Source of the DNA: a virus
Reading direction: 5' to 3' (one strand)
DNA: 42,283 nucleotides
IMG/VR virus record: IMGVR_UViG_3300009161_003226
Location: 1 to 42,283 of that record
Position numbers and translations under genes: made by a program. Numbering within the stretch: position 1 is the first letter of the stretch; every line of letters starts with the position of its first letter. Below are positions 1 to 9,956 of this stretch, one piece after another. The notes beneath the pieces were generated by a model that did no database searches, had not been told where the DNA came from, and was given only the letters and a program-made list of their open reading frames with translations.

Positions 1-53
1 TTAAAATGTATCTACCTAAAGCATCAACGTTAAAACAGGTATTAGGAACATGA
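1..53 (+). CDS. 3' end of an upstream gene (partial, unidentified)
   Basis: An open frame enters the window and reads KMYLPKASTLKQVLGT before a TGA stop at 51-53. This stop overlaps the ATG of the next gene (ATGA at 50-53), the translational-coupling arrangement used elsewhere in this genome. Too little is visible to name a product. Its position just before a baseplate hub-like gene suggests another virion protein, but that is inference. Confidence 0.5.
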   Translation, partial: KMYLPKASTLKQVLGT

Positions 54-3000
54 AAGAACAACAAGCAGATACCGTAGTAACTCGAGAAAAGTATCCTTTT
101 ACTAATTCGTCTAAAGGAGAACAAGCCGCACGTGCCGCAGGTAAAGTTATAGTGGATCAACTGGCTGAATCTAATGTTTTAAATTCTTTTAGGTCAGCAA
201 CTTATAATTTTACATTAGCTGGATTGAAAAAGGGATATTTGTCCGATCCTAAAAAATATAGAGAAAGCGAATTAGAGTTAGTTATTTTAAAATCCGGAGG
301 CAAAGGTGGGGGATCAATAACTGCTTCTGCTGGTAATGGTGTATCTGCTGCTCCACAAAGCGGCGGCAAAGGTACACCCGGATATATTGATCCTAGACGA
401 TCTGATATATCAGAAGATGCCAAAAAACAGCCTCTGAGAAATTTTGAGAATGAGCTAGCTGACGGTTTTAATAAAAATAGTCCAGGTCAATACGATATGT
501 TTATTGAAGATATAAGCATTGATACTATTATGGCATTTACTGAAGAGGGTGGTACTACATTACCTACACAAATTAAATTTGAAGTTATTGAACCTTATAG
601 TATTAACGGTTTCATCGAAGCATTACACGTTGCATCAATATCTGCAGGATACTCTTCATATTTGCAAGCTAGCTTTGTTTTAAAACTGGATTTTTGGGGG
701 TATCCTGACCAAGGTGATTTTCCTGATCCTATAAAAGTTCCCAAAGCAACTAGATATTTTCCTATAGGCCTTACTGGAATTGATGTTGACATAACTGAAA
801 AAGGTACAAGATATCGTTGTACTGCGGTTCCATATAATGAACGATCTTTTGGCGAACCAAACGTACTCAAAAAACCTATACAGATGTCCGGTGTCACTGT
901 CGAGAAAATTTTAAAAAATCTTATGGGAAATATAAATGATCAAATGGCTCTGGTAACAAGTGAGGATGACACCCGTACTTTTACAGATAACCACAATATC
1001 TATTATGTTAAATTTCCTCAATGGGTAGAGGGAGGGGGCTTTGTGGGTCCGGACCCAAATCAAATTGGATTATCAAAATTCTCAGCGATTCTACAAGATA
1101 ATGCGTTATATAAAATGGTCGATCCTGCCACCACTGAAAAAGCCACAGCATATCATTCTCCGGGCCCGGTCCCCCCGACTGAGAGTCAGCAAACTAAAGA
1201 GCCTGAAGCACTCAAGTATGTTCCTTACAAAACTGTAGTACAATTTCCTGAAGGCTCAAACATACATGAAATAGTTTCATCAGTTATTCGTGATAGTGAC
1301 TACTCGAGAAACATTTTACGTGATGTAGCAAATAGTATAGATCCATATGGTATGTTAGACTATTTCATAGTTAAATTAGAAACAGAAAATCGAGAGGTAT
1401 ATGATGAAAAAAGTAAAAAACCTTATCAAATTTATACATACGTAGTTACACCGTATAAAGTTCACTATACTAAAATTCCAGGATATGGTCAATCACAAAT
1501 TGATGGTACTAAATTAAAAAAATTAAGCCTTCGCCAATACAATTATATCTATACAGGCAAAAATGTAGATATAATAAATTTTAAATTAAATTTTAACACA
1601 TTGTTTTTTGAAGCGATACCGGCAGCCATGGGTAATAAAGAAGCTCCGTCTGCAAAAAATGCTGCCGCACCTGACAATAGTGTTCACGTTAAACAAAAAT
1701 CTGTAGCCCAAGACTCTACTAGAACTCAACAGGTACCCACACCTCCTTCAAAATATGAACCCACCGGTGTTCAACAAACGGGTGGTAATTCCGGACAGCC
1801 TAAAACTGATCCATATTCTGAAGTAGCTAAGAAAATGCATGATGCTATAATTGATTCTAAAGCTAGTATGATTACAGGTGAAATAGAAATATTAGGAGAT
1901 CCGTTTTTTTTAGCTACTGGTGGTATAGGCAATTATGTAACAACACCTGATGGCCGAGGAAAAACTACAGAGGGTGAAGCTGATCATGTATATGGACAAG
2001 TGTTAATTACTGTAAATTTTCAAAATCCCATTGATATAAATCCTAGTACAGGGATGATGAGATTTGATCCAAAACTTGTCCCATTTAGCGGAGTTTATTC
2101 CGTTCAAAAAGCATCTAGTACATTTAAGAACGGCGATTTTAAACAAAAATTAGAGATTATGCGTATACCGGGACAAATATTAGATTTAGATATTACACCT
2201 ACTGATCCTAATGATTTAACTATAGTTAAACCTAATCCTAAAAATGAAGTAGTTCCAGATGTTACTAGGGCAGAAGCGCCTAGTCAACGAATTGACTCGT
2301 CAACAGTAATGGAGCAATTAGATAGAGGTTTGCCTAGTTCCGGCCTTCCGGGTGAAGCAAGCAATTTTACAAATGCAACTGGCGGACTTGGCGGCGCAGG
2401 AGACGGATTGATTGTAGAAACTCCCGGAGCAACTATGATGGCTAGTGATTTGTCTTCAGGAGCGTTTGATATTGGTAATCCGTTACCGACTGATGTAGCA
2501 TCTAATATACGGTTAAGCTCAGCAGGTCTTACTGATATTACACAAACTAATCTTGGATCAGGTGCGTCATTGGCGGCAGCAACAAATATTATTTATGGAA
2601 ATAATCCTTCACAGTTTTCAGTAAGTAGTTTAGCTAATTCTATTAATGCTGATAACATTACAAATTCTCTTAACATATCAAATATAGGATCTGGTATAGG
2701 TGAAGGGGCATCTCTTAAATTACCTGCTACAATAACAGACCCAACTGGATTAGATATTAAATCTAGATCAAATATTGATGCAATTAAATTAAATTCAAAT
2801 TCAATTACCAGTTCAGTAAGTTCAAATAATGAATTAGGAACTTCTGCAATTGGAGCAGTAAACGGGTTAGGAGGTAATGTTGGATCATTAGTAGGCGGCG
2901 TAAAAGATAAAATTGCCACGTTTGGCGGCTCATCGTCTGATCCTAATGCAATTGGTGCTCGATTAGGATTAGATGTTTCTAAATTATCAGGATTGGGCAG

Positions 3001-3547
3001 CGGCCTACAAAGCAAAGTTCTCAAACAGTTGGGAGATATAGGAAAAAATATACCAGAAGGTGTTAATTTAAAACAAGCCGCTGATGCTGGTATAGTTCTA
3101 GATTATATTCCTCCTAGTAAAATGAAAAATATTCCACCAAGTCCTCCATATACAACTGCTCCGGCAGTAAAACCTGACATGACATATGTTAACGCAGTTA
3201 CTGCCAAGAGTGGTTCTGTTGGGTTAGCAAATTTATATGGAGTTACTAATGTTAAAAATATACCAGGAAGTTTATTACCACCTGATTTAGTTAATTCAGC
3301 ATTGTCAGCAGCACCGTCATATCAGACAAATCCTCTTTCGAATTTAACTGGAAACTTTAATCCAGTTGATTTATCATCTATTAATAATAAAATAGCAAGT
3401 GCTAAATCTCAAATTTCAAATTTAACTGGAAAAATACCAATTCCTGATCAAGGGGTAGCAGGAACAATAAGTTCAAAATTCGGAAGTGCATCCAATGGAT
3501 CAAGCCCATTGGATAAATTAATTAGTACAATAAAAAATAAAGTATAG
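50..3547 (+). CDS. Baseplate hub-like virion structural protein
   Basis: This 1165-residue protein lies directly upstream of the gp5-like needle gene, where marine T4-like phages carry a hub protein. Residues about 150-700 are beta-rich and read as a tail structural domain; examples are an RYRCTAVPYNE segment near 265 and an IMRIPGQ segment near 720. From about residue 760 to the end the protein turns into a low-complexity Ser/Asn/Gly/Ile/Leu-rich tail with loosely repeated NSLNISNIGSGIG-type stretches. No transmembrane segment or enzyme motif is visible. The start at 50 follows an AGGAAC Shine-Dalgarno-like stretch and overlaps the previous stop. The hub role (gp27-like) is inferred mainly from gene order; a generic tail structural role is safe. 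Confidence 0.6.
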   Translation: MKEQQADTVVTREKYPFTNSSKGEQAARAAGKVIVDQLAESNVLNSFRSATYNFTLAGLKKGYLSDPKKYRESELELVILKSGGKGGGSITASAGNGVSAAPQSGGKGTPGYIDPRRSDISEDAKKQPLRNFENELADGFNKNSPGQYDMFIEDISIDTIMAFTEEGGTTLPTQIKFEVIEPYSINGFIEALHVASISAGYSSYLQASFVLKLDFWGYPDQGDFPDPIKVPKATRYFPIGLTGIDVDITEKGTRYRCTAVPYNERSFGEPNVLKKPIQMSGVTVEKILKNLMGNINDQMALVTSEDDTRTFTDNHNIYYVKFPQWVEGGGFVGPDPNQIGLSKFSAILQDNALYKMVDPATTEKATAYHSPGPVPPTESQQTKEPEALKYVPYKTVVQFPEGSNIHEIVSSVIRDSDYSRNILRDVANSIDPYGMLDYFIVKLETENREVYDEKSKKPYQIYTYVVTPYKVHYTKIPGYGQSQIDGTKLKKLSLRQYNYIYTGKNVDIINFKLNFNTLFFEAIPAAMGNKEAPSAKNAAAPDNSVHVKQKSVAQDSTRTQQVPTPPSKYEPTGVQQTGGNSGQPKTDPYSEVAKKMHDAIIDSKASMITGEIEILGDPFFLATGGIGNYVTTPDGRGKTTEGEADHVYGQVLITVNFQNPIDINPSTGMMRFDPKLVPFSGVYSVQKASSTFKNGDFKQKLEIMRIPGQILDLDITPTDPNDLTIVKPNPKNEVVPDVTRAEAPSQRIDSSTVMEQLDRGLPSSGLPGEASNFTNATGGLGGAGDGLIVETPGATMMASDLSSGAFDIGNPLPTDVASNIRLSSAGLTDITQTNLGSGASLAAATNIIYGNNPSQFSVSSLANSINADNITNSLNISNIGSGIGEGASLKLPATITDPTGLDIKSRSNIDAIKLNSNSITSSVSSNNELGTSAIGAVNGLGGNVGSLVGGVKDKIATFGGSSSDPNAIGARLGLDVSKLSGLGSGLQSKVLKQLGDIGKNIPEGVNLKQAADAGIVLDYIPPSKMKNIPPSPPYTTAPAVKPDMTYVNAVTAKSGSVGLANLYGVTNVKNIPGSLLPPDLVNSALSAAPSYQTNPLSNLTGNFNPVDLSSINNKIASAKSQISNLTGKIPIPDQGVAGTISSKFGSASNGSSPLDKLISTIKNKV

Positions 3548-3548
3548 C

Positions 3549-5885
3549 ATGACAGAAGAAACTAGAAAACGAGCGCCGTTACCATCACCTGGCCCATTCT
3601 TAGCAGAAATTACCAATCATCTTGACCCAACATATATGGGCGGATTGGAAGTTGCTATAATTAAAGGATTGCCCGGCTCTACTAAAATACAAGGCGAAAC
3701 TTATCCTGTTCGTTACCTAAGTCCATTTGCAGGTAATACATCAATTAGATACGAGGGAACAAACAGCAGCGATTTTAATGATGTACAAAAAAGTTATGGA
3801 TTTTGGGCAATACCTCCTGATATAGGATCTACGGTCATGGTCATATTCATTGATGGTGATCCTAATCAAGGATACTGGATAGGATGTGTAAATGATGTAT
3901 TTCAAAATCATATGGTACCGGGTATTGCCGCTAGTAAACTTGTAGACATGACTGCTGAACAACGTAGAAAATATGGAACTGATTTTCTACCTGTTGCTGA
4001 ATATCATAAGAAATCTAAAAAAATGGAAAATCCTAATCCTGAAAGATTTCTAAAACCTGTTCATCCTTTTGCTGATAGACTAGTAGAGCAGGGACTACTA
4101 TTAGATACAGTGCGCGGCGTGACAACATCTGGTGCAAGGCGCGAATTACCTAGTCACGTATTTGGTATTTCAACTCCTGGTCCATTAGATCTCAGCGCCG
4201 GCGCAAGAAAAGGTAAGTTAGGTTACGACGGAAATGTACAAGCACCTGTTAGTAGATTAGGGGGTAGTACGTTTATTATGGACGATGGAGATATTAACGG
4301 TCAAAATGAACTTGTTCGATTACGAACTCGTACTGGACATCAAATATTAATGCATAATAGTCAAGATTTAATTTACATAGGTAATAGCAAAGGTACTACT
4401 TGGATTGAATTAACTTCGAATGGAAAAATTGATATATTTGCAACTGACAGTGTTAGTATTCATTCTGAAAACGATTTTAATTTTAGAGCTGGTAGGGATA
4501 TTAATTTTGAAGCCATGCGTAATATAAATGTACGTGCTGGTAATAACATGGAAACAAATATTACAGGATATAATTATCTTGTAGTTGATGGGGATCAAAA
4601 AATTGCTATTAGAGGAGCTCACGACGAGGTCATTGGTGGAATTACTAAAGTTTCAGTAGCCGCAGGATATAATCTTAATGTTTCAGATGACATTAAAATG
4701 TCTGCAGGAGGAACATTTAATGCAGGTGCCGAAGGCAATATTAACTTAGGTACAGCAGCAAAATTAAACCTTGGCGCTAATGGTAATATTGTAGCATCCG
4801 GAGCTGAAATACATTTAAATGGACCCGCCGCCGCAGCCCCTGGTCAAGCAGAAGCAGCAGATATTCCTCCTAAACTTACTATTTTTAGTTTGCCTGACAA
4901 ACAAGTTCCATATGGTTGGAGTGATTCTAAGTTTTATAATTCGGGAACAATTAAAACTATTATGCAACGTGTGCCAACACACGAACCGTGGCCCCAGCAT
5001 GAAAATATTGATCCTCCTAAATTTTCACCAGCAGCCACTGATGTCACGTTAGCAGACACGCCCGCCAAGCCGCCTACTCCTGGAGATCCAGGATCTCCTC
5101 CTAGTCCTAGAGTTGCTGCTGGCGTTCCTCCTAATCCTGCTGCTGGCAAACAACCACCCGCTAACAAAGAAGAAGTTGTTCCTGGAACATGTACATCTGA
5201 TTATGGTAAAGCAATTAACTCTTCCTCAGCACAAACGGGCATTGCAGCAATTAAAGCAGCTTGTGCTAAATTTGGATTAACAAGTCCAGGTGCAGTGGCA
5301 GCATTATTGGGTATTGCTGGTGGGGAATGTGGATGGAAATTAGTAGAAGAAGGATTTAATTATCCAGCGAACCGATTATTAGAGGTATTTCCTAGTGTAT
5401 TTAAAGGCGACCAAGCACTTGCTCAAAAATATGCAGGTAATCCCAATAATAGCTTACCTGAATTTTTATATGGCCATACAACTGCTAAAGGTAAAGGTCT
5501 AGGAAATACACAACCAGGCGACGGCGCCAATTTTATAGGGCGGGGATATATTCAATTAACTGGAAGAAGTAATTATACCAAGTATGGTAATCTAGCAGGA
5601 AGAGATTTAGTAAATAATCCTAAATTGTTAAATGACCCAACTGTTGCAGCTGAAGTAAGTGTAAAATATATGCTTGATAGATGCAAAGTTGATCAAAATG
5701 ATCCGGGGTATGTTGAAAAGGCCATACATGCAGTTGGATTTTGTGTCCCCGATATATACGCTAGAAAGAAGGGATATTATGAATGCTTCCTTGGACAATT
5801 AAAAGGTAAAACAGTGGGTACAGGATCGGGCGGAATTCTAGTTGATGGAAGCGGTAACCCTGTAAAGACTGGTTCCGGAGGATAA
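3549..5885 (+). CDS. gp5-like baseplate needle with C-terminal GH19 lysozyme/chitinase-type domain
   Basis: T4 gp5 is the needle at the baseplate centre that punctures the outer membrane and digests peptidoglycan. Here residues about 15-135 form a gp5/VgrG-type OB domain (VRYLSPFAGN, then PPDIGSTVMVIFIDGDPNQGYW). Residues about 240-430 contain short alternating beta repeats (SVSIHSENDFNFRAGRDINF) consistent with the triple beta-helix. A Pro/Ala/Gly-rich linker spans about 495-545. Residues about 565-750 look like glycoside hydrolase family 19, with candidate catalytic glutamates E593 (GGECGW) and E600/E601 (VEEGFNY) and the family hallmark GRGYIQLTGRSNY near 663-675. T4 gp5 instead carries a T4-lysozyme domain between the OB fold and the helix, so both the fold and its position differ. 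The gene starts one base after the hub-like gene and probably shares its late transcript. Confidence 0.85.
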   Translation: MTEETRKRAPLPSPGPFLAEITNHLDPTYMGGLEVAIIKGLPGSTKIQGETYPVRYLSPFAGNTSIRYEGTNSSDFNDVQKSYGFWAIPPDIGSTVMVIFIDGDPNQGYWIGCVNDVFQNHMVPGIAASKLVDMTAEQRRKYGTDFLPVAEYHKKSKKMENPNPERFLKPVHPFADRLVEQGLLLDTVRGVTTSGARRELPSHVFGISTPGPLDLSAGARKGKLGYDGNVQAPVSRLGGSTFIMDDGDINGQNELVRLRTRTGHQILMHNSQDLIYIGNSKGTTWIELTSNGKIDIFATDSVSIHSENDFNFRAGRDINFEAMRNINVRAGNNMETNITGYNYLVVDGDQKIAIRGAHDEVIGGITKVSVAAGYNLNVSDDIKMSAGGTFNAGAEGNINLGTAAKLNLGANGNIVASGAEIHLNGPAAAAPGQAEAADIPPKLTIFSLPDKQVPYGWSDSKFYNSGTIKTIMQRVPTHEPWPQHENIDPPKFSPAATDVTLADTPAKPPTPGDPGSPPSPRVAAGVPPNPAAGKQPPANKEEVVPGTCTSDYGKAINSSSAQTGIAAIKAACAKFGLTSPGAVAALLGIAGGECGWKLVEEGFNYPANRLLEVFPSVFKGDQALAQKYAGNPNNSLPEFLYGHTTAKGKGLGNTQPGDGANFIGRGYIQLTGRSNYTKYGNLAGRDLVNNPKLLNDPTVAAEVSVKYMLDRCKVDQNDPGYVEKAIHAVGFCVPDIYARKKGYYECFLGQLKGKTVGTGSGGILVDGSGNPVKTGSGG

Positions 5886-5895
5886 TAAATACATC

Positions 5896-6333
5896 ATGCC
5901 TTATAAGAATCTAGAAATTAATGTAAGTAATTACAGAAATCAACATACTGATGTATTAACACATTTTTATAAAGGATTTAGTACAGCTGATCCTAATAAT
6001 AGAGGGTCTAAACTCTATGATTTTTTTATAATCAAACAAGATTTGTTAAATCATTTTAATACTCGAAAAGGCCAACGTTTAATGAATCCTAAATTTGGTA
6101 CCATTATATGGGATACATTAATGGAGCCGTTGACTACAGATATTAAAAATTTATTAACTAAAGATATTCAAGAAATTTGTAATTCGGATATTAGGGTATA
6201 TCCTACCCAAATTCAAGTAAATGAATTTGAGAGAGGATTCTTAATTGAAATTAGTCTTGTGATGAGAGAAACTAATGAATCATCTAATTTAAAATTAATA
6301 TTTGATCAAAAAACTGGGTTAACGGTACAATAA
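5896..6333 (+). CDS. 25: Baseplate wedge subunit gp25
   Basis: The 145-residue product matches the GPW/gp25 family (T4 gp25 has 132 residues). The conserved core KGQRLMNPKFGTIIWDTLMEP lies at about 58-78, followed by the helical segment and a C-terminal beta strand typical of the family. gp25 joins the wedge inner ring and contacts gp6 and the sheath initiator, and it is essential for tail assembly. It sits between the needle gene and gp6. The ATG at 5896 has no clear Shine-Dalgarno sequence; an AATAAATA at 5884-5891 lies only four bases upstream, too close for an ordinary leader. Confidence 0.9.
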   Translation: MPYKNLEINVSNYRNQHTDVLTHFYKGFSTADPNNRGSKLYDFFIIKQDLLNHFNTRKGQRLMNPKFGTIIWDTLMEPLTTDIKNLLTKDIQEICNSDIRVYPTQIQVNEFERGFLIEISLVMRETNESSNLKLIFDQKTGLTVQ

Positions 6334-6353
6334 TATATATGGTTAATTATTTC

Positions 6354-6361
6354 AATAAATA
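6354..6361 (+). promoter_or_regulatory. Candidate T4-type late promoter upstream of gp6
   Basis: AATAAATA lies in the 46-base gap before gp6. The T4 late-promoter core is TATAAATA at about -13 to -6, which would place the start of transcription near 6367, about 13 bases before the gp6 ATG. It is a one-base departure from the T4 consensus and lies in AT-rich DNA, so chance is possible. Confidence 0.45.
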
Positions 6362-6379
6362 TGGTATCAATAATAAATT

Positions 6380-9300
6380 ATGATTCCTTCAACTAACACA
6401 AAACTATTAGTCGGCCAAGATTGGACAAAAATCTATCAATCATTCCGTAACGCTGATTTTAAAAGCTATGATTTTGAAACATTAAAACGTACTATGATAT
6501 CTTACCTTCAGGAAAATTATCCTGAAGATTTTAATGATTTTATTGATAGTAGTGAGTATATTGCATTAATTGATCTTATTGCATATCTAGGACAAAATTT
6601 AAGTTTTCGTATCGATTTAAATGCTCGTGAAAACTTTTTAGAAACAGCGCAGCGCCGCGATAGTATTTTACGTCTTGCACAATTAATCAGTTACCGCCCA
6701 AAAAGAAATGTTCCATCAACTGGATTTTTAAAAATCACAGCACTAGCAACTACTGATAGTGTAATTGATTCAAATGGTACTAATTTAGCTAATACTACAA
6801 TTGGATGGAATGATGCTACTAATTCTAATTGGTATCAACAATTTATCAATATTATAAATTCATCAATGAGTTCTAATTTTGGGCAACCTGCAGATAGAAA
6901 AACATTAAACGGTATTTTAACAGAACAATATTATTTTAATAATGTAACAACAGATGTACCGTTATTTGTTTATAATAAAAATATTGACGGCGTGTCTATG
7001 GGATTTGAAATAACTCCTTGCACATTTAATAATAACAATTATATATACGAAGCATCTCCCAAGCCTGGCAATCCATTTGGGTTTGTTTATAAAAATGATA
7101 ATCAAGGAGCCGGAAGTGCCGACTCGGGATTTTTTACCATGTTTAAACAGGGTACTATGAGTCTAGTTTCATTCTCGTTAGACAACCCGGTTCCTAATGA
7201 AATAGTAGGAATTAATACACCTGATATTAATGACACTGATGTATGGTTATGGCAATTAGATAAAAATGGTAAGTATTCAACCTTATGGACAGATGTTCCT
7301 GCAATAAACAATAATAGTAATGTTATATATAACAGTCTTAATAAAAATCTAAGAACCATTTATTCAATTAGTCCTAGAGAAAATGATCAAATAGATTTAA
7401 ATTTTGCAGATGGTGTATTTGGTGATTTACCCAAGGGTAGTTTTAAATTATTTTATAGACAAAGTAATGGTAAAGTATATGTAATTAAACCTGCACAAAT
7501 GAGCGGAGTTCTTGTTGAAATCCCATATATTAATTCTATTGGGCAAACTCATAGTTTACAAGTAACCCTTAGTTTACAATATACTATTAATAATAGTGCA
7601 GGCCAAGAAAGTAATGCTAGTATACAAACTAAAGCACCGCAGAATTATTATTTGCAAAATAGAATGATTACTGGAGAAGATTACAATATTGCTCCATTAA
7701 GTGCCGGTACTGATATATTAAAAATAAAAAGCGTTAACAGAGTTAGCAGTGGCCTAAGCAAATATTTTGATTTATCAGACGTATCGGGCAATTATAGTAA
7801 AACTAATATATTTGCTGCAGATGGTATTTTATATCAAGAAGCATCAGAATCAAATTTTGAATTTGAGTTTACTAGTAAGAATCAAGTTTTTTCAGTAATC
7901 AAAAATAGACTAGCTCCTATAATAACATCGCCAAGCATACGGTCTTTTTATTTTAATAATTATAGTAATCCATTATTAGCGTCCTTACAGTTGTCATGGG
8001 TAGAAACTAATAAAACACCAGGACAAAGTAGAGGCTATTTTAAAAATTCGTCAAACCCAGTATCAATTGGCAATTACTCTGGTAATAATTCAAAATATTT
8101 GTTGCCTGGAGCATTGGTTAAATTTATTCCACCGTCAGGAAAATATTTTAATCAAAGTAATAATTTAATAGCAATTCCTGCATCGGGTATAGTTCCAGAT
8201 GGCGGTAAAGATTATCTATGGACTACTGTTTATCAAATTATCGGCGACGGTAGTAATGGAGGTAATGGAACATTGGATGACGGTACTGGTCCTGTAATTT
8301 TTGCATCACGCATTCCGTCTACTGCAATTCCCGTAGAAATTCTTCCAAGATTTATTCATATATTAACTTCCTCAATAGAAACTGAAATTGCTAATTTATG
8401 TATGGGACACCGAAATTTTGGTTTAACTATAGCGGCTGGATCTAGACAATGGGAAATAATTTTAAATTCTAATTTAAATCTTATTAATGAGTTTAGTTTG
8501 GATTCTCAAGGCAATGTAAACGATTCAGGATTAGATAGTAGTTGGATAATTGCATTTATTTGGACAGGCAAAAATTATAAAGTTCGCTATAGAAATTTAG
8601 ATTTTATATTTGAAAGCTCATCAGAAACATCTTTCTATACAGATAGTAGTTCTATAAATTATGATTTTTCTACTAATAGTATTGTTAAAGATAAAATAGT
8701 GATTCTCGGAACCAATCCGCAACCTCAATCAAATAGAGCCTGGCTAAGTGGCGCAGGCGCTCCTACTGCTGCAACTTTAGCAAATAATGGTGATTATTAT
8801 ATTAATACTAATGCAAAAATAAACAATGTTTATAGAAAAATTGCAAATGTTTGGTTACAAGGGAATAATTTTTCTAGTAATATTGGATCAGATTATGAAT
8901 GGCAAATAGACGGTCCAGTAATTGAAGCAGATGGATATATAGAACCTAAAAAAGTAAAAATAAGTTTTTATAATTATAACAACACGGGACAAATAGAAAA
9001 TCCTGATTCATTTATTAGTATTGTCAATCCTGAGTATATTGATCCTGTTACTAATGTTAAAAATAGTTTTGTTTATTTTAAAAAAACAACAGACGGATTA
9101 AGATATAATTTAGTTAATAATATGAACATAACACCTTTTGATACAGAGTCTGATTTCTTTACTTATAAGGCAGCCTCTGCAGATAATTCAAATGCAGTTA
9201 AAGATGCAGATTTATTTTATTTTTATAATCCTTCATTGAATATAATTAAATATTGGTCAGAAACAGTACAGCAATTAATATATACTAATCAATATTTTGC

Positions 9301-9955
9301 TCGAGTAGGCCGTAGCAATTTAAATTTCCAATATGTTCATAATAGTGGTTCTAATCGTAGGGTAGACCCCAGCAAATCAAATATTATGGATATCTATGTA
9401 TTAACTACAGGATACGATAATTCGATTAGAAGCTGGTTGTTGGGTAATATTCCTGAGGAGCCGTTAACACCGACTAGCTATGACTTAGAACAAAATTACT
9501 CAAATTATTTAGAACCAATAAAAGCTATTAGTGATGAAATTATTTTTCATTCTGTAAAATACAAGATATTATTTGGATCTAATGCCCCTACTAGCTTACA
9601 GGCTAAATTTAAGGCGGTAAAAAATTCACAAATACCCACTACTGATAATGATTTAAAAACTAGAATACTAACTGCAATAAATGAATTTTTTGTACTTGAA
9701 AATTGGGAATTTGGCCAATCATTTTATTTTAGTGAATTATCAACTTATGTAATGAATATGATGTCACCTGATATAACTAATTTTATTATTACTCCTAAAA
9801 ACGTTGGTAGCTTTGGTAGCTTATACGAAATTGCATGTATGTCCAATGAACTTTTTATCAGTAGTGCAAAAGTTGCAGACATTGAAATAATCGATGCTAT
9901 TACAGCATCACAACTAAATTCAGTATCAACAATTGTAACATCTAGCGGAACTTAA
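6380..9955 (+). CDS. 6: Baseplate wedge subunit gp6
   Basis: gp6 forms the inner ring of the contractile-tail baseplate and transmits the conformational switch that triggers sheath contraction. The N-terminal 110 residues carry the characteristic block: LVGQDWTKIYQSF, then a SYDFETLKRTMISYL helix, then AYLGQNLSFRIDLNARENFLETAQRR. The C-terminal 150 residues also fit the family (VKYKILFGSNAP, then the helix TRILTAINEFF). At 1191 residues it is much longer than T4 gp6 (about 660), with the extra mass as a beta-rich, Asn/Ser-rich insertion around residues 130-1020. It follows gp25 by 46 bases and is followed after one base by the giant gene. No strong Shine-Dalgarno sequence is visible. Confidence 0.88.
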   Translation: MIPSTNTKLLVGQDWTKIYQSFRNADFKSYDFETLKRTMISYLQENYPEDFNDFIDSSEYIALIDLIAYLGQNLSFRIDLNARENFLETAQRRDSILRLAQLISYRPKRNVPSTGFLKITALATTDSVIDSNGTNLANTTIGWNDATNSNWYQQFINIINSSMSSNFGQPADRKTLNGILTEQYYFNNVTTDVPLFVYNKNIDGVSMGFEITPCTFNNNNYIYEASPKPGNPFGFVYKNDNQGAGSADSGFFTMFKQGTMSLVSFSLDNPVPNEIVGINTPDINDTDVWLWQLDKNGKYSTLWTDVPAINNNSNVIYNSLNKNLRTIYSISPRENDQIDLNFADGVFGDLPKGSFKLFYRQSNGKVYVIKPAQMSGVLVEIPYINSIGQTHSLQVTLSLQYTINNSAGQESNASIQTKAPQNYYLQNRMITGEDYNIAPLSAGTDILKIKSVNRVSSGLSKYFDLSDVSGNYSKTNIFAADGILYQEASESNFEFEFTSKNQVFSVIKNRLAPIITSPSIRSFYFNNYSNPLLASLQLSWVETNKTPGQSRGYFKNSSNPVSIGNYSGNNSKYLLPGALVKFIPPSGKYFNQSNNLIAIPASGIVPDGGKDYLWTTVYQIIGDGSNGGNGTLDDGTGPVIFASRIPSTAIPVEILPRFIHILTSSIETEIANLCMGHRNFGLTIAAGSRQWEIILNSNLNLINEFSLDSQGNVNDSGLDSSWIIAFIWTGKNYKVRYRNLDFIFESSSETSFYTDSSSINYDFSTNSIVKDKIVILGTNPQPQSNRAWLSGAGAPTAATLANNGDYYINTNAKINNVYRKIANVWLQGNNFSSNIGSDYEWQIDGPVIEADGYIEPKKVKISFYNYNNTGQIENPDSFISIVNPEYIDPVTNVKNSFVYFKKTTDGLRYNLVNNMNITPFDTESDFFTYKAASADNSNAVKDADLFYFYNPSLNIIKYWSETVQQLIYTNQYFARVGRSNLNFQYVHNSGSNRRVDPSKSNIMDIYVLTTGYDNSIRSWLLGNIPEEPLTPTSYDLEQNYSNYLEPIKAISDEIIFHSVKYKILFGSNAPTSLQAKFKAVKNSQIPTTDNDLKTRILTAINEFFVLENWEFGQSFYFSELSTYVMNMMSPDITNFIITPKNVGSFGSLYEIACMSNELFISSAKVADIEIIDAITASQLNSVSTIVTSSGT

Positions 9956-9956
9956 T

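Noticed and set aside
2593-3024. 143-codon minus-strand ORF opposite the hub-like gene
   Set aside because: It lies wholly inside a well-supported plus-strand gene, has Pro/Leu-rich composition typical of an antisense reading of Ser/Asn/Gly codons, and has no visible ribosome site.
4934-5167. 77-codon minus ORF rich in Gly opposite the needle linker
   Set aside because: It is the antisense of a Pro/Ala-rich linker; no independent support.
5884-5891. AATAAATA as a late promoter for gp25
   Set aside because: It matches the core but its expected start point (about 5897) falls inside the gp25 start codon, leaving no leader; kept only as part of the pattern across gaps.
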